From contig JAITKE010000106.1 in NCBI GenBank assembly GCA_031278595.1, forward strand, positions 1 through 8,542: 8,542 nucleotides of DNA. The letters run 5' to 3'. The stretch is from Puniceicoccales bacterium. Its GTDB lineage: Bacteria > Verrucomicrobiota > Verrucomicrobiia > Opitutales > JAIRLG01. The notes beneath the pieces were generated by a model. It did no database searches. It was not told the origin of the DNA and saw nothing but the letters and a program-made list of their open reading frames with translations. Both the position numbers and the translations under genes were made by a program. The number at the start of each line of letters is the position of its first letter. The first letter of the stretch is position 1. Positions 1 to 7,443 of this stretch are shown one piece after another.

Positions 1-30
1 CTGCGGGCCCGATACCGGTGGAATCGAACG

Positions 31-60
31 CCCGCCCCCCCCCCGAACCCTGCTACCCCC
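31..60 (-). other. G-quadruplex-type motif containing a C10/G10 homopolymer
   Basis: Read on the minus strand there are four G-runs: G5, then G3, then G10, then G3, separated by loops of 5, 3 and 1 bases. This fits the usual G3+N1-7 quadruplex pattern. The ten-base homopolymer (C at 35-44 on plus) is also a likely site of slippage. It lies outside the mutase gene and beyond its probable terminator, so it belongs either to a spacer or to a gene cut by the window edge. No reading frame here looks like a known protein. The pattern is read directly; quadruplex formation is inference. Confidence 0.5.
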
Positions 61-77
61 TAGGGCGCAAAGGCGGC

Positions 78-112
78 AAAAAAACAGGCCACCGATCGGG
101 ACCAATGGGGCC
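78..112 (-). terminator. Probable intrinsic terminator after the phosphohexomutase gene
   Basis: On the minus strand the sequence GGCCCC (112-107) can pair with GG-T-GGCC (93-87), giving six G-C pairs with one bulged base and a 13-base loop. Two bases later comes a run of seven T. It lies about 55 bases beyond the stop codon of the mutase gene, the right place and orientation to end that transcript. The stem is short but fully GC. Confidence 0.6.
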
Positions 113-165
113 AAGTTACCTCCAATTGAACTCCGATTATCTAGATTTAGGCTCAGTGGAGAAGA

Positions 166-2157
166 TCAGCCTAACTGGGAAGCCTCGCTGCGCCGCAGGG
201 CGTCCGACTGGAGCTCGGACTTCAGGAGGGCCAGACGCTTCTCCACCTCTGCTTGAGCCTTGGCCAGGGTTACTTCTCCAGTAAGCTCCTTCTGGCCGAA
301 GAGGTAGAATTTGAGCTTGGGCTCCGTCCCGCTGCCGCGTACGGCGAAGCGGTAGCCCTGGGCCAGGCTGAGGAAGAGGAAATTTTCCGGCGGAATGGGC
401 TCTCCTTCCTCGTCACAAAGGGCACCGGTGGCGAAATCCCGTAGCCGGGTGACGGGGATGCCCAGAAATTCCTTCGGCGGGCATTCGCGGTACGAGCGGA
501 GAATTTTTTGGATTTTCCGCGCCCCTTCCTCGCCTTCGAAGTTGATGTTGAGAACGGACTCGCCGAAGTAGCCGTAGTGCCGGTAAATTTCATCCCGAAA
601 ATCGGCGATGGATTTCCCCTCCCGGGCCAGGTCAGCGGCCATTTCGCAGGCCATGAGCAGGGCCGCATGGGCATCTTTGTCCCGGACGCGGTCGCTGGCG
701 AGGTAGCCGCAGCTCTCCTCTCCGCCGAAGACGAAGAAATGTCCTCCCTCCAGCATCGCCTGCCGACGGGCCTCCCGGTTCTCCCAAATATTCTCTACGG
801 ATGTCCCACTCTGCCGGCAGTACGCCTCGAGTTCCTCCTCATAACGGAGCAGCTTGGCCCCGATCCACTTGAAGCCCGTGAGGGTGTTGATGCAGCGAAC
901 CCCATGCCGGGTGGCTATGGCCTCCAGCAGGGGCGTCGTGACGAGGCTTTTGAGCAGCACCGCGTGGCTCGTCCCTTCGGGGGCCAGCCAGCCGAGGCGC
1001 TTCATCTTCCGGAGGCGGAATTCGGCCAGGAGGGCCGCCGTCGTATGACCCGAAAGCAGCTCCATCTTCCCTCGATGATTGCGGATTCCCAGAGACATGC
1101 GGTCGGCATCGGGATCCGTTCCGATGGCCAGCTCACACGATTCTGCCTCGGCCATTTGGATCGCCCGCCGCATCGTGGCGGCGTATTCGGGATTGGGCGA
1201 ATCGACCGTTGGAAAGCGCGGATCCTGGACGAGCTGTTCCTGAACATAGCGGGCGTCGATACCGACTCGGGGGAACAATTTTTCGGCCATGTGGATGCCT
1301 GTGCCGTGGAGAGGCGTGTAGACCAGTCGCGGCGGGCGATGCTGGAAGATGTTTTTCTCCAGAACATTTTCCTCCAGAGCTTCCAGATAGCGATCCTCCA
1401 GCTTTGCCGAGATGGGATGGATTTTAGAGGAAGACCCGAGCTGTGCCAGGGTGGCCAAAACCTCCCCCAACGGAAGGGAACGGTAGCGCTCGATGACACC
1501 GGACGCGTGGGGGTCGATCATCTGGGCGCCGTCGCGGAAATAGGCCTTGTAGCCGTTGTCGTGCGGTGGATTGTGGCTGGCGGTGATGACGACGCCGGCC
1601 GTCGCTCCGAGCTCCCGAACCGTAAAGCTCAGCTGAGGCGTCGAGCGTGGGCCGTCGAAAACGTAGCAGATCCCCCCCTGCAACGCCCAGGTCTGGGCGG
1701 CCAATTGGCAGAAGTAGGACGAGAAATGGCGCACGTCATGGGCGACCACCAGGCTCAGCTCCTCGGGCCGATTCTCCTTCTGGCCGTTTCGAAAGTCGGT
1801 GCAGTAGCGGTGGAGGGCCAGCGTGGCGCGGACGAGGTTGAGATCGTTGAGGCAGGCACTGCCCACCGCCGGATGCTCGGGGCTTCCCTGTGGAGAGAGG
1901 GTACCCCTTTCGGCTCCGGTGGAAATGTTCCCGATGGTACGGCCCCGAAGCCCGCCGGTGCCGAAGCAGAGCTCCTGGCAAAAGCGATTCTGCAGCTCCT
2001 CCCAGGCCTCCTGCCGCATCAATTCTTCAAGCGAATACCTGGCCCAGGGCGGCAGTTGGGTTTCCTGAAGCCAATCCTGGAGGCGGTGAGCCGCTTCTGG
2101 ACTCAGGAGGCCTTTCCCGAGGGCACTTTGGATCACGGGCGCGTAATGACTTTCCAT
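166..2157 (-). CDS. Phosphoglucomutase/phosphomannomutase (alpha-D-phosphohexomutase family, PGM2-like)
   Basis: A 663-residue cytosolic enzyme expected to interconvert sugar 6-phosphates and 1-phosphates (glucose or mannose; possibly pentose phosphates as in PGM2) through a phosphoserine intermediate. All four family signatures are present: FGTGGLRG near 65-72; the active-site loop TASHNP at 192-197 with catalytic Ser194; the Mg-binding loop GTDPDADR at 346-353 (Asp348, 350, 352); the sugar-binding loop GGEESCGY at 478-485; and the phosphate-binding loop RGSGTEPK at 607-614. It is longer than the usual 550-600 residues, partly from about 15 extra residues between FGTGGLRG and the following NDLN (around 80-105). 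An AGGA sits about 14 bases before the ATG, which is rather far. A terminator separates it from the upstream pyrophosphorylase gene, so it probably has its own promoter, although none is obvious. With the pyrophosphorylase it could form a two-step route to UDP-sugars. The exact substrate cannot be read from sequence. Confidence 0.93.
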   Translation of the reverse strand: MESHYAPVIQSALGKGLLSPEAAHRLQDWLQETQLPPWARYSLEELMRQEAWEELQNRFCQELCFGTGGLRGRTIGNISTGAERGTLSPQGSPEHPAVGSACLNDLNLVRATLALHRYCTDFRNGQKENRPEELSLVVAHDVRHFSSYFCQLAAQTWALQGGICYVFDGPRSTPQLSFTVRELGATAGVVITASHNPPHDNGYKAYFRDGAQMIDPHASGVIERYRSLPLGEVLATLAQLGSSSKIHPISAKLEDRYLEALEENVLEKNIFQHRPPRLVYTPLHGTGIHMAEKLFPRVGIDARYVQEQLVQDPRFPTVDSPNPEYAATMRRAIQMAEAESCELAIGTDPDADRMSLGIRNHRGKMELLSGHTTAALLAEFRLRKMKRLGWLAPEGTSHAVLLKSLVTTPLLEAIATRHGVRCINTLTGFKWIGAKLLRYEEELEAYCRQSGTSVENIWENREARRQAMLEGGHFFVFGGEESCGYLASDRVRDKDAHAALLMACEMAADLAREGKSIADFRDEIYRHYGYFGESVLNINFEGEEGARKIQKILRSYRECPPKEFLGIPVTRLRDFATGALCDEEGEPIPPENFLFLSLAQGYRFAVRGSGTEPKLKFYLFGQKELTGEVTLAKAQAEVEKRLALLKSELQSDALRRSEASQLG

Positions 2158-2200
2158 CTCGAATGATTCTTTCCTATGTGATTTTCTTGCCTTAGCTTAG

Positions 2201-2300
2201 GGGAAATGGAAAAAAGAGCCACTCTGTTTTGGCCTAGAACGGATGAAAAAAGAGATTGGCGACGGTAGAAACTTTATTCTAGGTAGTTCCCTTCGGGGGT
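2201..2300 (-). repeat. Diverged tandem copy (A) of the pyrophosphorylase gene 3' end plus terminator
   Basis: This stretch repeats the next 100 bases (copy B, about 2303-2401) with an offset of 101-102. Shared blocks include CCACTCTGTTTTGG (2219-2232 and 2321-2334), ATGAAAAAAGA and CCCTTCGG; overall identity is about 70 per cent by eye. Read on the minus strand, 2300-2274 gives Thr-Pro-Glu-Gly-Asn-Tyr-Leu-Glu-stop. The real gene ends Val-Ala-Glu-Gly-Thr-Tyr-Ile-Glu-stop, so the copy contains a vestigial gene tail. The two stops are 101 bases apart, so the relic is out of frame with the gene and untranslated. Confidence 0.75.
2210..2241 (-). terminator. Second, weakened terminator-like hairpin (repeat copy A)
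   Basis: The counterpart of the 2311-2343 terminator in the duplicated copy. On the minus strand CGTTCT (2241-2236) pairs with AGAGTG (2225-2220) with two G-U wobbles, followed by a short linker and a run of six T. The stem has lost pairs relative to copy B, but the T-run is intact. It may back up the first terminator or be a decaying relic. Confidence 0.4.
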
Positions 2301-2302
2301 GT

Positions 2303-2401
2303 CTAGGGAAAGAAAAAGGGCCACTCTGTTTTGGATCAGAGCGAATGAAAAAAGAACTGGCGAGGGGATAAGCCTTATTCGATGTAAGTCCCTTCGGCGA
2401 C
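2303..2401 (-). repeat. Tandem copy (B): pyrophosphorylase gene tail plus its terminator
   Basis: The copy that contains the functional end of the pyrophosphorylase gene (last eight codons and stop at 2375-2377) and the hairpin that follows. It is paired with copy A at 2201-2300. The unit therefore spans coding and non-coding DNA, which points to a simple segmental duplication of the gene end rather than an inserted mobile element. Confidence 0.75.
2311..2343 (-). terminator. Intrinsic terminator after the UDP-sugar pyrophosphorylase gene
   Basis: On the minus strand CGCTCTG (2343-2337) pairs with CAGAGTG (2328-2322), seven pairs including one G-U. The loop is eight bases, and the stem is followed by GCCC and a run of five T. 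It begins 32 bases beyond the stop codon. Position, orientation and T-run all fit factor-independent termination of the upstream two-gene operon before the mutase gene. Confidence 0.72.
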
Positions 2402-3820
2402 GCTCGGTTTCGGCGACAGAGTCGCCCATCGGTCGAGAAAAGTCCGCTCGCTGTCGGCGAAGAGAGGGCTGATTTCGATGGCGAAGGGTGGAAGCCCCGT
2501 ATCGTCAGTGGGTATCTCCTCTCCGGCTCTGATGAGCCAGTGGGTGAACAGTTTTAGCTGGTCCTGGTGGCAGGTTTGGGGTGAGTTCAATCCCTGGGCA
2601 TTTTTTATGGGGCTGAATATCTGCTTGCGTCTGCCCTCAAGCAGGAGGAAGCGGGAGGCCAAAGTCAGCAGGTCCGGCAGAGCCTGTTCGAATTTCAAAC
2701 CATTGGGTGCGTTTGTCGAAATCGGGTGTCCCTCGGAGTCGACCGCGGGAACTTTTTTTCTGGCTATGTGGAGAGATAGGGTGTGGTTACCCTGGCCCAG
2801 GGTCTGGACAAACTCACGATCCAGGAGGTATATGCCGGCATTGGCGATGTGCAGTCGGAGCTTGCCGGATGGCTCCTGGGCCAATGCCTGTTCCTGAGTG
2901 AGGTTCATGTACTCGATAAAAGTAGTTTTTCCTTCACGGGCGGCGAAAACTCCGACGGGCTCTTCCGGATAGCTCTTCTGGATCACGCGGAAGGATATTT
3001 CGGATTTTTGCTGGAGATGGAATCCGATGAAATGGGGATCGATGACGGTGGCAAGTGGATTGTCGACATGACAAAGGCTGATGGTGTCGATATCCAAGCC
3101 CCTCAGTAGCTCGATGGAACCGCTGTTGATCAGTGCCGAAATGACCCCGCCGCTCCCATTGGGGAGCATGGCGATGTGATCCTTGGCCTCCAGGATAATC
3201 TTGCCCTGAAAGTCCACGGCCGGCAGGAGGCCCTGCTGGAAAAAGTGGAGATTTTGAATGCCGAAGGAGTTATTTTTCCTGAAAAATTGCAGGATCGCCT
3301 CATGATTCTGCCGACTGGTCATGAGAAGCCAGTGAATCGGTCGGCTGTACTTCTTCTCCGCAAAGCGGATCTTCTCCGCAAAGACCTGAAAGAGGGACTT
3401 CTTCCGCACAGGCGTGACCTCTAGGGTACCCTTGGGCCCTTCTCGTCCCAGGCGGGTTGCCTGCCCGCCGGCGAGGGTGAGGACGGCGACTCGTCCGTCG
3501 GCCAGGGCCGCTTCTCCTTCTTCATAGGCCTCTTCCCAAGCAATTTGCTCGGACTCCGTTTCGGGAAGATTCTGATAGGGCGGCGAAGAGAGATTTTTGT
3601 CCTGAGCATCACCTGTCCTGTGGTGTTCCGGAAAGAGAAAACGGCGGGTGTATTCCGAAATTTTCGGAAGGTCCAGCTGTTCCACTTCCTGGAGAAGGCC
3701 GAGGCGTTGTTCCGCGTTGAGCGTATCCCAAAAGCGGAAGACCTGGCCTTGGCCATAACACACGAAACGCTCGATCGTTTCGGCTGCTCTGTCTTTCAAC
3801 GAGCGATTTTCTTCTTTCAT
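2375..3820 (-). CDS. UDPGP-family nucleotidyltransferase, probable UDP-N-acetylglucosamine pyrophosphorylase (UAP1-like)
   Basis: A 481-residue cytosolic enzyme predicted to join UTP to a sugar 1-phosphate, releasing pyrophosphate. The nucleotide-binding loop reads LAGGQATRLG then GPKG (116-131), the form typical of eukaryotic UAP1 rather than of UDP-glucose pyrophosphorylase. Further UAP1-like landmarks follow in order: KSLFQ (141-145), FFQQGLLPA (193-201), LPNGSGG (219-225), HVDNP (251-255), PVGV (288-291), NAG (327-329), NGLKFE (373-378) and FSPIKNA (402-408). This makes N-acetylhexosamine-1-phosphate the likeliest substrate; glucose-1-phosphate stays possible, since bacterial members are poorly characterised. 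The ATG directly follows the stop of the small upstream gene (no spacer), with GGTGA about 11 bases before it inside that gene, suggesting translational coupling. Its last codons and terminator are duplicated downstream. Most bacteria make UDP-GlcNAc with GlmU, so this may be an additional or substitute enzyme. Confidence 0.88.
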   Translation of the reverse strand: MKEENRSLKDRAAETIERFVCYGQGQVFRFWDTLNAEQRLGLLQEVEQLDLPKISEYTRRFLFPEHHRTGDAQDKNLSSPPYQNLPETESEQIAWEEAYEEGEAALADGRVAVLTLAGGQATRLGREGPKGTLEVTPVRKKSLFQVFAEKIRFAEKKYSRPIHWLLMTSRQNHEAILQFFRKNNSFGIQNLHFFQQGLLPAVDFQGKIILEAKDHIAMLPNGSGGVISALINSGSIELLRGLDIDTISLCHVDNPLATVIDPHFIGFHLQQKSEISFRVIQKSYPEEPVGVFAAREGKTTFIEYMNLTQEQALAQEPSGKLRLHIANAGIYLLDREFVQTLGQGNHTLSLHIARKKVPAVDSEGHPISTNAPNGLKFEQALPDLLTLASRFLLLEGRRKQIFSPIKNAQGLNSPQTCHQDQLKLFTHWLIRAGEEIPTDDTGLPPFAIEISPLFADSERTFLDRWATLSPKPSVAEGTYIE

Positions 3821-4132
3821 CTACGAATTCGTCACCGTGCCTTCGAAGTGGAAGAGCACTTCATCGTCGTGGAGGCAACCCATGTGCTGTTTGACAATGT
3901 GATCGAAGAATTCCTCATCAGTCAAAAGGTGCTGGAGATGGGCCTGCTGTTGCTGGTGAGTGCACTGCCACTGCTCCAACTTTTGCACCTGTTCTTCCTC
4001 CACCTGCAGCAGGTGATGGTATTCTCGATAGGCACTGTTGAGCTGCGCGCCCATAAAAAAGACCAGGGCTGCCAAACCGCCCCAGACTCCGGCCAGAATG
4101 ATTTTCTGTAAAATGGCGATGAATGAAAACAT
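3821..4132 (-). CDS. FtsB/DivIC-like septum formation initiator protein
   Basis: A 103-residue bitopic membrane protein. A short cytoplasmic start is followed by one hydrophobic segment at about 5-28. A Gln/Glu-rich stretch with coiled-coil character follows at about 35-68. The tail TDEEFFDHIVKQHMGCL (71-87) leads to DDEVLFHFE (89-97). This tail matches the FtsB/DivIC pattern, in which an acidic helix of the form IAREELG leads to PGEVVYRF. Size, topology and tail together support a divisome role, in which family members hold FtsL and FtsQ at the septum. Sequence conservation in this family is low, so the call rests on architecture. It is the first gene of a probable operon with the pyrophosphorylase. 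The sequence before the ATG has no good ribosome site; instead it carries GGTTAG repeats. A candidate promoter lies about 31-61 bases upstream of the start. Confidence 0.72.
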   Translation of the reverse strand: MFSFIAILQKIILAGVWGGLAALVFFMGAQLNSAYREYHHLLQVEEEQVQKLEQWQCTHQQQQAHLQHLLTDEEFFDHIVKQHMGCLHDDEVLFHFEGTVTNS

Positions 4133-4134
4133 CG

Positions 4135-4153
4135 GGTTAGAGGTTAGCCTAAC
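4135..4153. repeat. GGTTAG direct repeat with inverted partner in the leader
   Basis: GGTTAG occurs at 4135-4140 and again at 4142-4147 (seven-base period). GTTAG-C-CTAAC forms an 11-base inverted repeat at 4143-4153. The cluster sits just upstream of the division gene start, where a ribosome site would normally lie, and downstream of the candidate promoter. It could be an operator or act on translation; chance is possible at this length. Confidence 0.35.
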
Positions 4154-4162
4154 ATACCCACT

Positions 4163-4193
4163 TTTATACTAGCTCTTCAAGGATGATGGACAA
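4163..4193 (-). promoter_or_regulatory. Candidate sigma70-type promoter for the division/pyrophosphorylase operon
   Basis: On the minus strand TTGTCC (4193-4188) and TATAAA (4168-4163) lie 19 bases apart. The -10 match is good. The -35 match is partial and the spacing slightly long; a shifted -10 (AGTATA) would give 17. The predicted start of transcription would leave a leader of roughly 25 bases. The rest of the 215-base divergent spacer (4133-4347) shows no equally clear promoter for the rightward gene. Confidence 0.35.
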
Positions 4194-4347
4194 GGTCTTT
4201 TTGCAAATTTTGGGCGAGAAATGAGAAACATGCCACAGAAAAACGGCCTCCGGCCCAGCCGACAGGAAGGGTCTCTTTTAGGCTTTTCATCTCCATCTAT
4301 CCGGCAAATTGTTCACCGTGCGGCAGTTAAAAAGCAAAAAAGTTGTC

Positions 4348-7300
4348 ATGCAAAACAGAAAATGGGAAAATTTAGGAGTCTGGGGATTTGTCTTCTACTG
4401 CCTCAGTCTTGGCCTTTGCAGTGCTCTGGGGGCGGGAAACGACGTGGCCGTCCGGGAAGCTAGTTCCTCCAAAACGCTTCCCGAGGAATTCATCTCCCCT
4501 CAGCCCAAAGATGCAGTTTCTCCGCCTTCGAATAAGACGGATAAAGCCGAGCCTATTGGTCCAAAGGAATCAAGAGTTTCGGCTTCACCGGTGACAGAAG
4601 TTCCGGAGGCACCACTGCCGGAGGATCTGGATTCGCTTCCGTCCTTGGAGTCCCATCTGCGCGACGATTCGAAGATTTTGGCCGGAACTTTGGCCAATGA
4701 TTTTCGCTATGTGCTCTATCCCCATCCTCATCCCCAGGAGCGCATCCATGCCATCTTGTGCGTGCAGGCGGGAAGCCTGATGGAGCGACCGGTGGCGGGA
4801 GGTGTGGCTCACTTTTTGGAGCACCTGGCCTTCTGTGGCTCGGAGCACTTTCCCAAGGGTGAATTGGCCCATTATCTGGAAAGACTGGGGATAGCTTTTG
4901 GTGCTGATCTCAATGCCTCCACCGCGCTCGAATGCACCTATTACTTCCTGGATTTACCTCGGGCCGATGAGGAACTTTTCCGCACAGCGCTTGAGGTTTT
5001 TTACGACTATGCCTGTGGTCTGGAAATTTCTCCCGAGGAGGTGGAGCGCGAGAGGGGAGTTATTTTAGCCGAGGTGCGCGACCGTGATAGTCCTGCGCTG
5101 CGCATTGCTCGTCGGGCCGTCCAGCACATGTTTGCCGAGACGCTCTTTGCCGATGCCATTTCCGTCGGTGAGCCGGAGATCATCCGGAGGCTAGGTGCTC
5201 CTCAGTTGAGGGAATTCTACCAAAGGTGGTACACGCCGAACCGCATGATTCTGGTCATTGTGGGGGATTTTGTTCCGGAGAAGTGGCGCCCGATGGTGGA
5301 GGCCAAGATGTCCTCCATTCCGCTGAAGGCCGAAGTGGCCAACCCCTATGAAAGGGAACTCCCCTCTTTTGAACGGAGGATCTTCCGCTATCTGAGGGAC
5401 GAGCAGCTGGACAAGGTGGCGGTCAGTGTGGCCGCCCTGAGTCCAGCCCTGCCGAAGGGCGATTCCGTCGAGCGGCGGCGTAAGGAGCTGTGCCGACTGA
5501 TGGGGCAGGGGATTTTGGAGGAGCGTCTGCTGGACAGAAATCGCGAGCGAAACAATCTCTTCCTAGTCCCCATCGTCGAGCAGTGCGAGCTGTTCCCTGG
5601 CTGCCACTACAGCAACGTTTACCTCGGAGGCCTGAAGGACTGGCAGCTGGCCTTAGCCTTCCTCGAGCAGGAGCTGCGGCGAATCCGGCTCTTCGGCTTT
5701 CAGGCGGAAGAAGTCGACCGCAGTCGCCGGAAGCTGCTCAGCGGCTTGGAACATGCCTACCGCCGATTCGAAACCCTGCGCTCGTCGGATCTGGCCCTTT
5801 CCCTCGTGGATAGTCGGCATAAGGATCTGCGTTGGCCCTCGTCCCGGAACAGTTATGAGCTAAGCCGACGTCTGCTGAAAGACCTGGGGCCGTCGGCGGT
5901 GGCAGAGGCCTGGAATGAGCTGTGGGCTTATCCGAACCGCTTCGTGTTCCTGAGCGGGCCGGAGGCCCTGCCGGAGACGATTCATGGGGAAATTCAGAAG
6001 GTCTTTGAGGACTCCGCCCAAACGCCGATTGAACCACCGTCGACCTCAAAACCGGCGAGCTTCGGCTACGAAATTCCTTCGTCCCCGGAGCCGATTTCCT
6101 CGCTTGTGGAATCGCAGCACTACGTCGAGGATCTCGATTTTCACCAGGTCGTTTTTAAAAACCGCGTGCGGCTGAACGTGAAGGCCACCGATTTCAGAAA
6201 AGATCAGGTCAAGGTGGCGATGCACTTCGGCCGGGGATTGCTGGAGCAGGAGGAGGGCCAGGAGGGCCTGCTGGCGCTGCTGGGTGCCCTTTTTATGGAC
6301 GGAGGACTGGGCAAACATTCGGCGGAGGAGCTGCAAAAAGTTTTGGCCGACCGCGTGCTGGGCCTCCGCTTCGGCGTGGAGGAGGATGCGTTCGTGATGT
6401 ACGGCAGCAGTTCCTCACGGGACTTCCGTTCCCTCTGCGAGCTCGCCAGGGCCTATTTCGAAGAGCCGGCTTACCGGGAAGAGGCGCGGGAGGATGCACT
6501 CAAACTTTTCCGGCAACGGGAGGAAGCGGAGTCGAAATCCCCCGAATCCGTCTACGCGCGGCAGATTCCTTATTGCCTGAGCGGAGAACACTTCGCCTTT
6601 CGCCGGGCGCGATGGGCCGAAATCGAGCGCTGGACGGCGGAAGAAGTGGCCCGATATTTCGGGGACGTTTTGAAGAAAGCCTATCTGGAGATTTCCGTCG
6701 TGGGGGACATTGCGGCGGAAGAGGTGATCCGTTCCGTTGGGGAAACTCTGGGCCGATTGCCGGCCCGGGAGGATTTCCCAAACTCACTGGAGAAGAAGAG
6801 GATTTTGAAAATTCCCTCGGCGGAGCGGGTGGAGCTGAGTTACTGCGCGGTGGGCAGCGAGCACCCGACGGCGGAGCTGCATCTCTTCTGGCCCGGTCTG
6901 TTGGAGGAGAATATCGAGCTTTACCGGCGCCAGCACCTCTTGGCTAAGCTTCTGGCCGGATGCCTGCTCGAGCGCATTCGTCACGACCTGGGCGAGGCCT
7001 ATTCGCCCTATGCCTATTACCTGGAGAGCGAAGCCTTTCCCTCCTATCGCTGGATCCACGCCGGCATTTCCGTCGACCCGAGGAGGATCCGGGCGGTGGA
7101 AGCGGCCATCCTCGCCGAGGTGGAGCGGCTGCGGAAGGAGGGGATTTCGGAGGATGAGTTTCGGCGGGTACTGGAGCCCGAGCGCCAGGCGGTGCGGGAT
7201 TTCCGGAGAGAAAATGCGTACTGGTTAAATGTGCTATCCCGCTCTCAGGCGGACGGGCGCTCGCTGGCCCATGCCCGCACACTGGAGGATTTTTACCAGC

Positions 7301-7428
7301 AGGTGCGAAGGGAGGATTTGGAAGAAGTGGCGCGTCGGGTCCTGCGCCGGGAGGCCCTGCATCGCCACCAGATCCGACCCGGTGCTCTGCGGAGTAAATC
7401 TCTCTTCCGGCGCCGGAGGCATCGCTGA
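4348..7428 (+). CDS. Exported M16-family zinc metallopeptidase (insulinase/pitrilysin type, PqqL-like)
   Basis: A 1026-residue peptidase likely acting in the periplasm. The ATG at 4348 gives a clean signal peptide (basic start, hydrophobic core at about 10-24, likely cleavage near SALGAG). In-frame TTG (4309) and GTG (4318) starts would add 13 or 10 residues and make a poorer one; no start has a strong ribosome site. A Pro/Ser/Glu-rich linker (about 38-95) leads to two homologous halves. The first half carries the inverted zinc motif HFLEH (155-159), with catalytic Glu158, and the downstream ERGVILAE (Glu235 and probable ligand Glu242). The second half starts near 590. At the equivalent place (about 640) it reads GLLALLGALF, so it lacks zinc ligands, as usual for the C-terminal half. 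IRHDLGEAYS (876-885) matches the conserved late substrate-binding motif. Full-length PqqL-type proteins are about 930 residues. It probably shares a transcript with the next gene, 15 bases downstream. Confidence 0.9.
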   Translation: MQNRKWENLGVWGFVFYCLSLGLCSALGAGNDVAVREASSSKTLPEEFISPQPKDAVSPPSNKTDKAEPIGPKESRVSASPVTEVPEAPLPEDLDSLPSLESHLRDDSKILAGTLANDFRYVLYPHPHPQERIHAILCVQAGSLMERPVAGGVAHFLEHLAFCGSEHFPKGELAHYLERLGIAFGADLNASTALECTYYFLDLPRADEELFRTALEVFYDYACGLEISPEEVERERGVILAEVRDRDSPALRIARRAVQHMFAETLFADAISVGEPEIIRRLGAPQLREFYQRWYTPNRMILVIVGDFVPEKWRPMVEAKMSSIPLKAEVANPYERELPSFERRIFRYLRDEQLDKVAVSVAALSPALPKGDSVERRRKELCRLMGQGILEERLLDRNRERNNLFLVPIVEQCELFPGCHYSNVYLGGLKDWQLALAFLEQELRRIRLFGFQAEEVDRSRRKLLSGLEHAYRRFETLRSSDLALSLVDSRHKDLRWPSSRNSYELSRRLLKDLGPSAVAEAWNELWAYPNRFVFLSGPEALPETIHGEIQKVFEDSAQTPIEPPSTSKPASFGYEIPSSPEPISSLVESQHYVEDLDFHQVVFKNRVRLNVKATDFRKDQVKVAMHFGRGLLEQEEGQEGLLALLGALFMDGGLGKHSAEELQKVLADRVLGLRFGVEEDAFVMYGSSSSRDFRSLCELARAYFEEPAYREEAREDALKLFRQREEAESKSPESVYARQIPYCLSGEHFAFRRARWAEIERWTAEEVARYFGDVLKKAYLEISVVGDIAAEEVIRSVGETLGRLPAREDFPNSLEKKRILKIPSAERVELSYCAVGSEHPTAELHLFWPGLLEENIELYRRQHLLAKLLAGCLLERIRHDLGEAYSPYAYYLESEAFPSYRWIHAGISVDPRRIRAVEAAILAEVERLRKEGISEDEFRRVLEPERQAVRDFRRENAYWLNVLSRSQADGRSLAHARTLEDFYQQVRREDLEEVARRVLRREALHRHQIRPGALRSKSLFRRRRHR

Positions 7429-7443
7429 GGCTTGGGGAAATCT

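Noticed and set aside
1..60. Possible tRNA or tmRNA 3' end, because GGAATCGAAC resembles an antisense T-loop
   Set aside because: The flanking bases do not form a T-stem, no acceptor or D-arm partner is visible on either strand, and the G-run is out of place in a tRNA.
508..2166. A 552-codon open frame on the plus strand opposite the phosphohexomutase gene
   Set aside because: The opposite frame carries all catalytic motifs of a known enzyme family. The antisense frame has no recognisable motif and is open because of GC-rich codon use.
4245..4255. Small hairpin GGCC-TCC-GGCC in the divergent spacer
   Set aside because: Only four pairs, no T-run and no clear position relative to a promoter; expected by chance in GC-rich DNA.
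4221..4463. An 80-codon frame upstream of and overlapping the M16 peptidase start
   Set aside because: It overlaps the signal peptide region of a confident gene in another frame, has no ribosome site and shows no protein-like pattern.
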